Below are positions 29,311 through 38,956 of a stretch of 64,000 nt of DNA, piece after piece. The notes below the pieces were generated by a model, which was given only the letters and a program-made list of their open reading frames with translations, was not told the origin of the DNA and did not search any database. Origin of the DNA: Endotrypanum monterogeii (Eukaryota > Euglenozoa > Kinetoplastea > Trypanosomatida > Trypanosomatidae). The stretch spans positions 249,373-313,372 of the forward strand of contig CM007326.1 in NCBI GenBank assembly GCA_000333855.2. Reading direction: 5' to 3'. Position 1 is the stretch's first letter; each line of letters begins with the position of its first letter. The translations under genes were made by a program, and so were the position numbers.

Positions 29311-30327
29311 ATGCCGACCTTTGGCGACATCATGGCGGCGCGCAAGGCGCTGGATGGCTACGTCTACGAGACGCCGATCATACAGAGCAACACCCTACAC
29401 AATAAGACACGACACGAGTGTGTGCTACTCAAATGTGAGAACCTTCAGCGTACAGGAAGCTATCATGTTCGTGGTATGACGTACCGCGTGATCCGTGCCA
29501 AGGAGGTGGACCTTGGTATCAACAATTTTATTACCCACAGCACTGGGAACAGCGGTGCAGCGCTGGCGTGTGCGGCAAGCAACTTCCAGAGCAGGGCGCA
29601 CGCCGTCGTGCCGGAGGACATGAGCGCCGTCATCACGCACAGTATTCTCCTCTATCACGGATCTTTTTATTCCTGCAAGCCAAATCTAAAAAGTCGCATG
29701 GAGATGGAGGCGCGGCTGCAGTCGGAGCTCAACAAACCGAGTGGCAAGAAGCGCAATCAGAGCATCATTGTGGATCCGTATGGCGATGAGGAGATTATCA
29801 CTGGTCACGGAACAGCGGGTATCGAGCTCATGCTTCAGACGGACTGCTCGGTAGACTGCGTTGTGGTTCCTGTCGGCGGCGGTGCACTGTTGGCGGGTGT
29901 TGCCATTGCTGTGAAGGGCATGAAGCCACACGTAGGGGTCTTTGCAGCTGAGTTGTCTGAACCGCCGGACCACTACACGGCCTTCAAGCGCGGCGAGGCC
30001 GTCGAGGCTCGCAAGGGCAAGGATGCAGTACCGAACTCCAAGTTTAACAAGCATGGTATCCGCACAGAGCTCACGGACCTCGTGGGCTCGTACATTGATC
30101 GCTATGTCGATGGTGTCGTACATGTTTCGAGGGAAGAAATGTGCTACGCTTTTCGCTTCGTGTATGAGCGGTGCAAGCTCGTGGTCGACACGAACGCTGC
30201 CATCGCTGTAGCAGCGGTCTTGGCTTGCCCCCAGGAGCTGAGCCACTACCGTCGTGTCTGCATTGTTCTCTCGGGTGGTAACGTGGATCTTAACGATGTC
30301 CCGAAACTGGCGACTGCGCGAATGTAG
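29311..30327 (+). CDS. Serine racemase/threonine dehydratase-like protein lacking the catalytic lysine
   Basis: 338 residues, the usual length of eukaryotic serine racemase. Fold-type II PLP enzymes of this family racemise or dehydrate Ser/Thr through a Schiff base on the Lys of an S-F-K-I-R-G motif. The family framework is clear from end to end: ENLQRTGSYHVRGM (43-56), STGNSGAALA (about 78-87; SSGNHGQAL in the family), VPVGGGALLAG (about 188-198, phosphate-binding Gly loop), a serine-racemase-like AAEL...D segment (about 212-220) and LSGGNVDL near the C-terminus. The critical Lys is replaced by His52 (codon CAT at 29464), and the usual His of SGNH by Ser. Unless another residue substitutes, the protein should not form the internal aldimine, so it looks like a pseudoenzyme, perhaps regulatory or substrate-binding. 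The frame is intact, arguing for maintained function. The ATG follows a strong splice site by 20 nt and gives the family's normal N-terminus. Confidence 0.85.
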   Translation: MPTFGDIMAARKALDGYVYETPIIQSNTLHNKTRHECVLLKCENLQRTGSYHVRGMTYRVIRAKEVDLGINNFITHSTGNSGAALACAASNFQSRAHAVVPEDMSAVITHSILLYHGSFYSCKPNLKSRMEMEARLQSELNKPSGKKRNQSIIVDPYGDEEIITGHGTAGIELMLQTDCSVDCVVVPVGGGALLAGVAIAVKGMKPHVGVFAAELSEPPDHYTAFKRGEAVEARKGKDAVPNSKFNKHGIRTELTDLVGSYIDRYVDGVVHVSREEMCYAFRFVYERCKLVVDTNAAIAVAAVLACPQELSHYRRVCIVLSGGNVDLNDVPKLATARM

Positions 30328-30498
30328 TTTCTGCAGTCCTTGCTGGTGTGGTTTGCACGCATTCTGGTTTCCTGTGAAGTCGCTGTGATGACAACAGTGC
30401 CCCTGTTTTTTTTTTGTTTGTTTCTTTTCACTTCTTGCGGGCCCAATGCGGCGCTTTCTCGTTGCGTCCTGTATGTAGTTTCCCCCTCCACACACACA

Positions 30499-30543
<45 letters not shown>

Positions 30544-30834
30544 GCATGGGCATATACACACCACGAGGGTAGTGTGGGTTGGGGACCGTCCTATTCACAG
30601 GTCTTACCTTCCCCAACGGAAGAGTTGCTGCAGAAACATCAGCAGCATACAGGTGCCATCACACAGGGAGAAGGAGAAAGGGGGGGTGGTGGTGGTGGAC
30701 GAGTAGACGTTATGTCACAGCAGAGAATTCCCCACCCCCTCCCCTCCTTCCCACCCTTTTCCCGAATCGGACAGGAGCAGGCGTATTCGAAGAGGGTTTA
30801 TACATTTTCTATTCGTTCACGGTATTTTGTTTAG

Positions 30835-30865
<31 letters not shown>

Positions 30866-31096
30866 GAGGGGTGCGTTGGAGGGCTCTGTGCTCTGCGGAT
30901 GATTGCCTCCCTTCTCTGTGTTTTCCTTCTTCTTTCTTGTTTCCAAGCGTGCGCATTTTCTCTATATTTGGTTGATCAACATCATATGAGGATCGACCGA
31001 TGCCGCGCTTTCTCCTGTCGACTTTTTCATTCTTTTTTTTTTTTGGGCTTCTGTTGCCCCTGACTCGGGTACGCAGACCTACACAGCTACACAAGT

Positions 31097-31131
<35 letters not shown>

Positions 31132-31635
31132 GTATGCATGTATAATATATATATATATATATATTATAATATCATATATGCGTGCGCGTGTACTCCTGTA
31201 CGCGTCAGACTTGATTTCTGTTGCTCTGTCGCATAACTTTTTTTTCCTCTATTTGGATTCGACGGAGGGGGTAGTGAATAGAGAATAACAGTTTGGAAAA
31301 AAAGAGAGAGAGAGAGAGGAGGAGGGCGGGAAGGAGAGATGGGGGAGGGCATTACATGAGAGGATGACAGTTGAAGACATCTCAGAGGATTTTTGTTTGT
31401 CTATCCCTGCTCCTCCTTCCTCCTCTCCCTCTTCATTGTTTGGAAGTGATGGCGGTGCCTCAGCTGTGACTCTCTCCTTCCCCCCTCCTCCCCCCTCTTC
31501 TTGCTTTCACACGAAATCGAAGGGGTATGAAGGCCATGCATGCTTAAGGAATACATTTTTATTATAATTATGAAGTTGTGTGGCTCGTCCATGTCGTCGA
31601 TGCTGCCGTCTCGCTGCTGCTGTAAAGAATGTGTG

Positions 31636-31670
<35 letters not shown>

Positions 31671-32260
31671 TTGTGTAGGTCAGTAGTGGGTGGGGCCTCC
31701 TCCCTCCCCCCCCCTTCAGGGAGTCCCCACCTCTCCCCCGGTCCCGCGCAGCTTCACAGAGCTGATGGTGGTGGTGGCAACATAAAACGGAAGGTTCAGT
31801 TCCCCCTCTCTCTCTTCAGAATATGTTCTCGTGTCGTCTCAAAGTTATAGAAACACCCCCCTCCCCCCTCTCTCTCTGCCAAATGGCGATAAGCCTCGTT
31901 CCCCCGCGCACATGCATACCTCGCCGTGAATGCGGTGGTGTCTCGTCATGCGTGTTCACGCCTCTATGCATCTCTCCCTTTCATTCTTGCACCCCCCCCC
32001 TCGTTGCCTCTCTCCTCTCTTCTATATTATATGTATACATATATATTTCTGGAATTTACCTATGAAATTCTTTTTTGTTTTCTGTATGCACGTCTTTCTC
32101 CCCCTTTCTTCCCTGCCTGTCTGTCTCTGTATGTGTATCCACGCGAAGTCGTGAGCCTTGCCTTTCTCACGTCATCATCTCCGTCCCTCCCCCTCCCCTC
32201 CCCTCCCTCTCTTTCAGTTTCTGTCTCTTCACCCTAGAATTTGAAAGTAGCGGTCATATA
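30328..32260 (+). other. Intergenic region between genes 7 and 8
   Basis: No gene supported. It contains (CA)n at 30488-30542, a GGT repeat near 30684-30698, a CT-run at 30834-30861, (TA)n tracts at 31097-31130 and 31146-31163, a GA-run at 31302-31318, CT then GT repeats at 31635-31672 and long pyrimidine blocks at 31850-31880 and 32180-32235. Confidence 0.75.
32216..32217 (+). promoter_or_regulatory. Predicted spliced-leader acceptor AG for the coiled-coil gene
   Basis: First AG after the long C/T tract at 32181-32215, in a TTTCAG context; a second candidate, CCTAG, lies at about 32233-32236. The ATG is at 32261. Confidence 0.55.
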
Positions 32261-35008
32261 ATGGAGTGCTCCTCATTGCCTTTGGCTGCCTCATCTGATT
32301 GGCAGTTACCGCTCTCGCGGCCAGTGTCCCAGCAACATGCACCACACCGGGCACAATCGCGGCGGCATCAAGGGCGTGAAGAAGTGCAACAATACAATTC
32401 TCAATGGATGCACCTCCTGCAAGGAACCCCAGAGATGTCTCCAGAGCCGCAGTCTCGTGCACGCACTACCGATCCCAATCTGAGAGTTCCCCTTGCATTG
32501 TCGGCGCAGGGGCAACAGCAGCATCGACCGGTGCTGCAACCTCAATGCGAGGAGCTGCACTACCAACGCTTACCAGCTAGTGCCATTCGAGCGATGGCTG
32601 CGAGTGCCGGCGGCGTCAGTGGCGTTGATGGCGCCTCTTTTCGTGCCTCAGCTCATATGGCCGCTGCTGCCAACGTGTCGGGTAGTTCGTCGGGTGAGAG
32701 TTCTATTCTACTGCGCTGGGATGGGGAGGCGAGTGGGTCCAGCGATGGCACTTACCGATCCACCACGACAGGCATCACGGTCGCTAAGGGAATCGCTGCC
32801 TCTCCGAGGCACGGTGCCACAGCGGAATCGATCGATGATGTCGCCTATTTGGCAGATCTTCAGCGGCGCGTGGAGGCTCAAGCCGAGGGGCGCCGAGCTC
32901 GGCGTGCAGCTGCGCCCGAGGTTGGCTCCGTCAGCGCCGCTCGTGTCTCCTCATCCTCGTGGACACCCTCCTGGGGGTGCCCCACACGCTGCAGTTGCTG
33001 CAGCGATACTCCAGGCGACAATGCCGCGCCCATGTCGGCTGTTGTGCATAGAAAATCTACCAAGACGTCTTGTGTAGGTCACTCAAATATGCAGCGTATC
33101 ACCAGCGCTGCTTCGCGACGCGGCGCCTACATCGATGGTGAGGTCATGGCGGCACAGGACATGTCTTGCTACAGTGAGGCTTCTTCAGAGACAGGCACAA
33201 CGCCTGTACGGTGGAGTAGTGACGAGGGTAGTGATGATCTATGCAGCTCCTGTCGCCACCGTTGCCAGGATCAGAATCATCCTCTCCTTCAGTTGCAGGT
33301 GACTCAGGACGCTTGTGTCAGGTCCCCGCACCAACTGTCAAGTGAGGGTAGCATGGTGTGTGGTGACAGCGTCAGCGAGGGTGATTCCCTGTGCAGCGCT
33401 TGTCAAGCTGCGGCCCGCGCTCGTGCGGTACACCGTCGTGACATGGCTGCACCTTGTGCTCATCCATATGATCCATTCATTGAAGCCGTGCGCACGGACG
33501 CACTATGCCCGGAGGTGCCTCCCTTACTGTACCTGAACAGTCGGGGGGTCGCCTGTACTGCACCACGGGGCATTGGCGACGCCGCGACGAGGGCTCATCG
33601 TGAGCGGGCTGATCGAAGGCAGGCATACATCCAAAGCGCTGCCGCGTTGGTTGCTGGGGCAGAGGGTCATGGCCTTGATGCAGGCGATGGCGTCGATGCC
33701 GTTGTCAGAGAGCCGGAGCGTAACACCCAAAGCACACAGACCGAGGCCACTGTGCATCCAGAGACGATCGGGATAAACAGTACCACCACTGCTCTCAGCG
33801 CTGAGGTGGCCTTGCCACTGTTGCAGGATGAGCTGGCCAGCCTCGAGGCTCGCACGTCTGCCCAGCAGCAGGCACGCATCGACGCCGTGACGCAGCAGAT
33901 GCGAACTTATCACGAGGAGGCGCAGAGACGCGCGCAGGAGCTAATTGATCTTCAGGTGCAACACCGACAGCTACTCGAGCTTCAGCATTTGGCGCATCAG
34001 GAGGAGGCGAGGGCTACACGGAGCGCTGTTGCCCGTGTCGACTGCGGCACCTCACCGATGGAAACTGCTTTGGCTACAGAGACAGATGCTTCAACGCAGT
34101 CGGCTGTTTTGTCTCCGGTATCCCAGCGGCATGCTGTCGGAACACAGCACTCAGACAACGCTCTGGAGCTCTTGGCAGTCGCGCGCACCGAGGCTGCGTC
34201 GTGGATGGTGCGGTTGCTGCTCTCCTTGGAGTCCGAGTGGCGCAGCGCGTTGCTGCAGGATGAGGCGGAGTCTCGGGATCGTCTCCTACACGTAGTGGAA
34301 GGTCCTTCTCGGCTCCGGTTGCTGCGCTGTCAAGAGGAGACTATCTACTGGCGACAAGAGTGTGCTGCTGTGGCTCAGCGATCTTCTTTCATGCACGAGT
34401 CGCGCGAGCTGGCTCTGAGCGAGAGGCTTGCGCGTCAGGAATTGGCTGAGGAGGCTGCTGCAACTCGCCGCGATCTCGTGGAGAATCTCACGAGACAACA
34501 ATACAGGGCGGCGGAGGCGTTTGGGCACTTGCAGATGACGAAGCTCAAAGCTGAGCTTGCCGAGACGCAGCTAACGCTTTCAGACGTCACTGCCAAGCAT
34601 GCAGATACCCTTGAGCACGCGCGACAGCTTCGCGTGCAACTCGTCCACGCGCTACGTATGCCCACAGTGACGCTCCTCGATCGATCGATGACATCTACAA
34701 AAGCAGATGATGAAGACCGTGGTGGTGGTGCCGCCGCTGCGGCCTCCGCCTACGCATACGCCACCGCATCCGCAGGAACGGAGGACACAGGCGCGTTGGG
34801 CACGCGTGGGTGCACCGGCGAGGGTGGCCGGCATGGCACAGCGAACGCTCTCGCCTCTTCATCTGTATCAGATACCGGCTTAGTCCCGCGTCGCACCGTG
34901 TGGAGCGGGCTCGAGGAAGGACTGAGCGACTTGTCTGTGCATCGTCGTTTTGCCCGCGCTCATCAGGAGGCGCTGCGCGTGACCCGGGCGCAGTGCCGCA
35001 CTGTCTGA
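32261..35008 (+). CDS. Coiled-coil protein with Cys-pair clusters and TQT-type motifs
   Basis: 915 residues, not assigned to a family. The N-terminal half is Ser/Gln/Ala-rich with several Cys clusters: GCPTRCSCC near 243, LCSSCRHRC near 327 and LCSACQ near 377. The similarity of LCSSC and LCSAC suggests a repeated metal-binding or disulphide element. Residues about 520-800 are rich in Glu, Gln, Leu, Arg and Ala with few Pro or Gly, typical of a long coiled coil (for example ELIDLQVQHRQLLELQHL, and RQELAEEAAATRRDLVE). STQTE near 492, ASTQS near 612 and GTQHS near 628 resemble the TQT core of dynein light chain LC8-binding motifs. Such an arrangement is common in cytoskeletal and flagellar scaffolds, but that role is inference. 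The C-terminal ~100 residues are Ala/Gly-rich. The start is the first in-frame ATG after the splice site. Confidence 0.8.
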   Translation: MECSSLPLAASSDWQLPLSRPVSQQHAPHRAQSRRHQGREEVQQYNSQWMHLLQGTPEMSPEPQSRARTTDPNLRVPLALSAQGQQQHRPVLQPQCEELHYQRLPASAIRAMAASAGGVSGVDGASFRASAHMAAAANVSGSSSGESSILLRWDGEASGSSDGTYRSTTTGITVAKGIAASPRHGATAESIDDVAYLADLQRRVEAQAEGRRARRAAAPEVGSVSAARVSSSSWTPSWGCPTRCSCCSDTPGDNAAPMSAVVHRKSTKTSCVGHSNMQRITSAASRRGAYIDGEVMAAQDMSCYSEASSETGTTPVRWSSDEGSDDLCSSCRHRCQDQNHPLLQLQVTQDACVRSPHQLSSEGSMVCGDSVSEGDSLCSACQAAARARAVHRRDMAAPCAHPYDPFIEAVRTDALCPEVPPLLYLNSRGVACTAPRGIGDAATRAHRERADRRQAYIQSAAALVAGAEGHGLDAGDGVDAVVREPERNTQSTQTEATVHPETIGINSTTTALSAEVALPLLQDELASLEARTSAQQQARIDAVTQQMRTYHEEAQRRAQELIDLQVQHRQLLELQHLAHQEEARATRSAVARVDCGTSPMETALATETDASTQSAVLSPVSQRHAVGTQHSDNALELLAVARTEAASWMVRLLLSLESEWRSALLQDEAESRDRLLHVVEGPSRLRLLRCQEETIYWRQECAAVAQRSSFMHESRELALSERLARQELAEEAAATRRDLVENLTRQQYRAAEAFGHLQMTKLKAELAETQLTLSDVTAKHADTLEHARQLRVQLVHALRMPTVTLLDRSMTSTKADDEDRGGGAAAAASAYAYATASAGTEDTGALGTRGCTGEGGRHGTANALASSSVSDTGLVPRRTVWSGLEEGLSDLSVHRRFARAHQEALRVTRAQCRTV

Positions 35009-35252
35009 TGCCTCCCTTTTTTTCCTCCTCGAAAAAAAGGGTTGGGTAGGCGGACACACTTGGCTGTGCGTGCTGAGTGGAGTGTGTTGGCGACTATCCC
35101 CCTTTTTTTGTTCATAGAAGAGATCTCCATAGAATACGTTGCGACAAAGATTGTTTCTTTCCTGTCCCCACAACACACATACACACACAGAAACACAGAG
35201 ACACACGGACAAACGTGGGTATAACTCCCCCTTCCATTTATCTGTATCTCTC

Positions 35253-35295
<43 letters not shown>

Positions 35296-35541
35296 CGTTG
35301 AACACGCATATTCGACAGCAATATTATCGACCGTTCTCATCTGTGTGTTGTCTGCATCTTACTCAGTCAATGGTTGTACTCAGACACACGATCCCTTCTG
35401 ATCACTTCTTGTTCTCCCCTTTCTCCCTCTCTTTCTGTGTGAGCATGCAGTGAAGGCCTCCTCTGTGCCCCTCTTTTTCCGGTCTCCGTACCCTGAAGCC
35501 GAGGGCGTCGTGTTTACGCCGGTGGGCAGTTACCGGTGTCC
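35009..35541 (+). other. Intergenic region between genes 8 and 9
   Basis: No gene. T/C-rich and A-rich stretches near 35012-35040, (CA)-rich sequence at 35175-35212, (TA)n at 35257-35291 and a C/T tract at 35456-35490. Confidence 0.8.
35497..35498 (+). promoter_or_regulatory. Candidate spliced-leader acceptor AG for the PAQR-like gene
   Basis: First AG after the pyrimidine tract at 35456-35490, 43 nt before the ATG at 35542. Confidence 0.4.
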
Positions 35542-37485
35542 ATGAACCTCAAGCATCCCTGGCGCGCCGACTTCACCAATCCGCGAGTCAACCCACGCAA
35601 TAACGGTCATGACAGCCATAAGGCATCTGTTATCACCATGGCGTGTGGCCACGGTGATCACTCTACGACATCCTCATCTTTTCCGACCTCGCTGTGGTCG
35701 CGTGTCACCTGTGAGTTGGCGAGTTGGCGCCGCGGCACCGTCTTCGCTCACGAGGTGGACTCTTGGCTGCGCTTCAACCCATATATTCGCTGCGGTTATC
35801 GACATCGCCTCCTGCGCAAGCGAGAGGCTCTCGGCTCGATGATCCTGTACCTCCACAACGAAACGTTTAACGCACTCTCCCATCTCGCTATGGCGATTTT
35901 TATGGTGTTAGTGCTGCTGTTGTGTCCGCCGTGGGCGCTGGTGATAGGAGGCGGCCATGGGGTGCGAGACCTCAGTAGTAGCGCAGGGGCCGGGGCTGGG
36001 ACACATGTCAGCAAACACCCAGCGAGTGCGCCGCTGGGCCCATGTCCAAGGGAGCCGATGGCTCTGCCGCCATGGCTACGCGGGCTGCAAAGAATCGCTG
36101 CGGTGTACGGCACCACCGCTGCGGATGGTCGTGGAGACAGCGTCAGGGGATATGTCCCACCCTGTGACGCGGCGACATCTCCACATGCGCTGGGCGGCGT
36201 AGCGGAGGGCACCACAGCATATCCGTCTGCTTCTCTCTCCCTCACGCATCTGCCCAGCGTGTTGTCGCCATCGCCACCGCCAGCGCCAATGACCGTTGCG
36301 GCCCGCCTCTCCCTTTCCCTGACACCTCTGTTGGCTGCCTTCTTGTTGACATTTTCTTTATCTGTGGTCTATCATGTCTTTATGCCCTGCTGCCGCTCCC
36401 GTCGTGGCTATCAGCAGCTGCTGCAGTGCGACGTTACAGGCGTTATCCTCTCTATTTCGGGGAGTGCATACGCTTACTTCACCTGTGGGATGCCGTGTGT
36501 CAGCGAGTCTCTTCAAGTGTGTGCTGGTGCGCTGATGATGGCGTCGACGCTGTTGTGTATCTATGTGCTAGTCTTGGCCCCGATGCGGACAGGGTGGGCG
36601 GAGATGTTTGCAGCGGCACTGCGCCTATTGCGGTGGATTGCGGCAGTCGTCAGTGCTGCTGTGCTCGAGTTTCTGATGGGCCGCCCGCTCGGCGCCCTGC
36701 AGCCATCGTCTGAGTCGCAGCTTCGCTCGCATATTCTTTTCCTGGTGTCGGCCTGGCTGCAGCGGCATCGCCGCATATCCTCTGCGACGCTCCGTGGTAC
36801 TTCCACTATGAGCGCCAAGGTGGGGCACGCCGAGGTCGGCCCGGTTCAGCGCGCCGTGGTACTCGGCGGTTACTGTCTTCTGCATTTGTTTGTGTATGTG
36901 GCGCTAGTGTATCCGAAAAGTGAGCCTTCCATGGGCGGGTTCACGCAAGCCACGTACCACCACAGCGCCTCTTACATGTGGTTATTCCTAGGCGGTCTTG
37001 TCAACGCTTCTCGCTTTCCTGAGGCGGTGGTGTTTCGCTGGACGCGAAGGGCGGCACGTCACAGCCGGCACATGGCGACGGCAGAGACCGCCGCGTGGCA
37101 CGCCGAAAGACTGCGAGTTGGGGCTGCAATGACTGAGATGGACGCACCGAAGGCAGCAGCAGGGGGTTGTGGGGCCGCGTCGTCGTCATCCAGCGGTGCA
37201 GGACGTCTGCACCCCGCTTCGTCGGTCGGTGCTGTTCCCGGGATGGCATCCTCGGCGACTTGTGTACTCGCTTTGCCGTCCTCTCCGGCTACCCCACCTA
37301 CCTGGTGGGAATTCCTCCGCGTACCAGAGCTTCTGGCAACCTCCATGGACTGTGCTGCCGCGCTGGATTATATCGGCAACAGTCACAACCTTTGGCACGT
37401 GTGCACCGCAATGAGCGCCGTCTCGTCTCTCCTCGCGGTGTATTACGACTGCATTGAGTACGACTTGGTGCAATGCAGCGGCTGA
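35542..37485 (+). CDS. PAQR/haemolysin III-family multipass membrane protein
   Basis: 647 residues. The family (adiponectin and progestin receptors, yeast Izh, bacterial haemolysin III) has seven membrane helices and a zinc site thought to support ceramidase-type hydrolase activity. Signature blocks are present in order: YLHNETFNALSHL (103-115) before the first hydrophobic segment; S274-x3-H278 in SVVYH; Asp297 in CDVTG followed by hydrophobic helices; and Ser614-His615-x3-His619 (SHNLWH) before the last helix. These supply the Ser, Asp and three His residues expected for the zinc site, so activity seems possible. A further family-like segment, NASRFPEAV, lies near 490. The protein is about twice the usual length because of low-complexity insertions at about 130-245, after the first helix, and at about 520-600, before the last. 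The substrate and cell membrane are unknown. The start is the first ATG after the splice site; the frame continues upstream only by non-ATG codons. Confidence 0.85.
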   Translation: MNLKHPWRADFTNPRVNPRNNGHDSHKASVITMACGHGDHSTTSSSFPTSLWSRVTCELASWRRGTVFAHEVDSWLRFNPYIRCGYRHRLLRKREALGSMILYLHNETFNALSHLAMAIFMVLVLLLCPPWALVIGGGHGVRDLSSSAGAGAGTHVSKHPASAPLGPCPREPMALPPWLRGLQRIAAVYGTTAADGRGDSVRGYVPPCDAATSPHALGGVAEGTTAYPSASLSLTHLPSVLSPSPPPAPMTVAARLSLSLTPLLAAFLLTFSLSVVYHVFMPCCRSRRGYQQLLQCDVTGVILSISGSAYAYFTCGMPCVSESLQVCAGALMMASTLLCIYVLVLAPMRTGWAEMFAAALRLLRWIAAVVSAAVLEFLMGRPLGALQPSSESQLRSHILFLVSAWLQRHRRISSATLRGTSTMSAKVGHAEVGPVQRAVVLGGYCLLHLFVYVALVYPKSEPSMGGFTQATYHHSASYMWLFLGGLVNASRFPEAVVFRWTRRAARHSRHMATAETAAWHAERLRVGAAMTEMDAPKAAAGGCGAASSSSSGAGRLHPASSVGAVPGMASSATCVLALPSSPATPPTWWEFLRVPELLATSMDCAAALDYIGNSHNLWHVCTAMSAVSSLLAVYYDCIEYDLVQCSG

Positions 37486-37496
37486 TGTGTGGTGCG

Positions 37497-37560
37497 TGGG
37501 GGTAGAGGGGGGGGGTAGAGGGGGGGGGAGGGAGGGGGGGAGGGAGGAGGTGGGCAGTGG
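37497..37560 (+). repeat. G-rich tract just after the PAQR-like stop codon
   Basis: Runs of 3 to 10 G separated by TAGA, A or GA; many G-quadruplex folds are possible in the sense RNA, starting about 10 nt after the stop. Confidence 0.8.
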
Positions 37561-38013
37561 AGGAAGGATTCCCTCGATTCCGCAGCGATCAATATACATA
37601 AATAAAAAAAAAATCTCTCCATTTCTGCCTTTTCGCCTTTTCCCTCGGGCGTACCGATTGACCAGCCTGCCTTCGTCTTTCCCTTCTCTCTCCCGTAACA
37701 CGCACACACATACGCCGAAACACGAAAGGATGGCGCCGCCGCGCTCCTTCAGAGGATGTGCGTGAATATATATATTCGTATATATGCATATATGCATTCG
37801 TATTTTTTATCCTCACCACCTCTCATTGGCGCTTGCGGTGCTCGGCGTGTTTCTCTGTTAATGAGGTGTGTGCATATAAATATATACACAGCTATATACA
37901 TATCTATCTATATATATTTATTTATTTATGTGTCTGTGTGTGTTTATATTTATTATATTTGCACCATTACAATTTTCGTTTGTTTGTGCACAAATATATA
38001 ACTTCTCTTCTCT

Positions 38014-38067
<54 letters not shown>

Positions 38068-38947
38068 AAACACGGACACATGTGCTCAGGCACAGAGGGT
38101 GAAGACAAAAAAAAAAACGCCGCCGAAGATGATTATCGTCCCACTTTCCCTTTGAATCCCCCCTCCCCCTCCTCCTCTCTCCTCACCCCCACTACTCTTT
38201 CTGTAAAAAAAAAAAAAATAATTATTTTTATCTATTGCTGCCTGTTAAGTTCCTCTCTTCCTCTTCCTCCTCTCCCTCGTCTTTCAGACTCGCCACATGA
38301 ACTCTGGGTGCCAGGCGGCAGCGAGGAGGGAGGGAGGGGGGGGGCGACTGCTGTGGCGTCTCCAGACTTCACTCCTGTGTCCTGAAGGAGGGCGGCGGAG
38401 GGTGGGGGCAGGTTTGTATGGGGAATCAAAGCATTTTCTGCCATCTGCGTATGCTCTCCTTCCCCCCCCCCCTCCTCTCTCTTTCTGCAACGTTTCCACC
38501 GCTGTCGCCCGTGTAATGTGCTTATCTGAAGGAGAAGCAAGTTCAGGTCACTTCTACCCCTCAATTGATTGCGACATTTCTCTTCTCTTCGGACTACCTC
38601 CCCCCTCCTAACCCTGCGCACACACACACACGCACACGCGGGGGTGGGTTGGTGGGCAATGATTTGGCGGTGGCTCAAGGCGCCTATCGACTATAACGTA
38701 CATAGAGCTAGGTGGTGAGGGCGAACGGCACCTATCATTAGATCCATGCAACCGCGCCGCTGCGCTTCACGTCCCTCACACACCTTCAAGCCGTTTTCTT
38801 GGTCAGCCAAGCCCTTCCCTCTTCCAGTCTTCACATTGACTGCAGTTTTCGTTTGTGTGGCATCCACACACACACACACACAAACAAAAAAAAAAAACGC
38901 ACCGACCCTCCCCTCCCCTCCCCCTGGACAAACACACACGCCGTCGC

Positions 38948-38949
38948 AG
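38948..38949 (+). promoter_or_regulatory. Predicted spliced-leader acceptor AG for gene 10
   Basis: First AG after the C-rich tract at 38903-38925, in a GTCGCAG context, only 7 nt before the ATG at 38957; it excludes the upstream non-ATG extension of the frame. Confidence 0.45.
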
Positions 38950-38956
38950 ACGTAGG

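Larger units (their letters stand above)
37486..38956 (+). other. Intergenic region between genes 9 and 10
   Basis: No gene seen. It begins with a strongly G-rich block (37497-37560, listed separately), then TA/TATG-rich sequence at 37766-37800 and 37873-37930, CT then (CA)n at 38001-38060, A- and T-runs near 38106-38120 and 38205-38230, G/C-rich pyrimidine blocks and (CA)n at 38866-38882. Confidence 0.75.
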
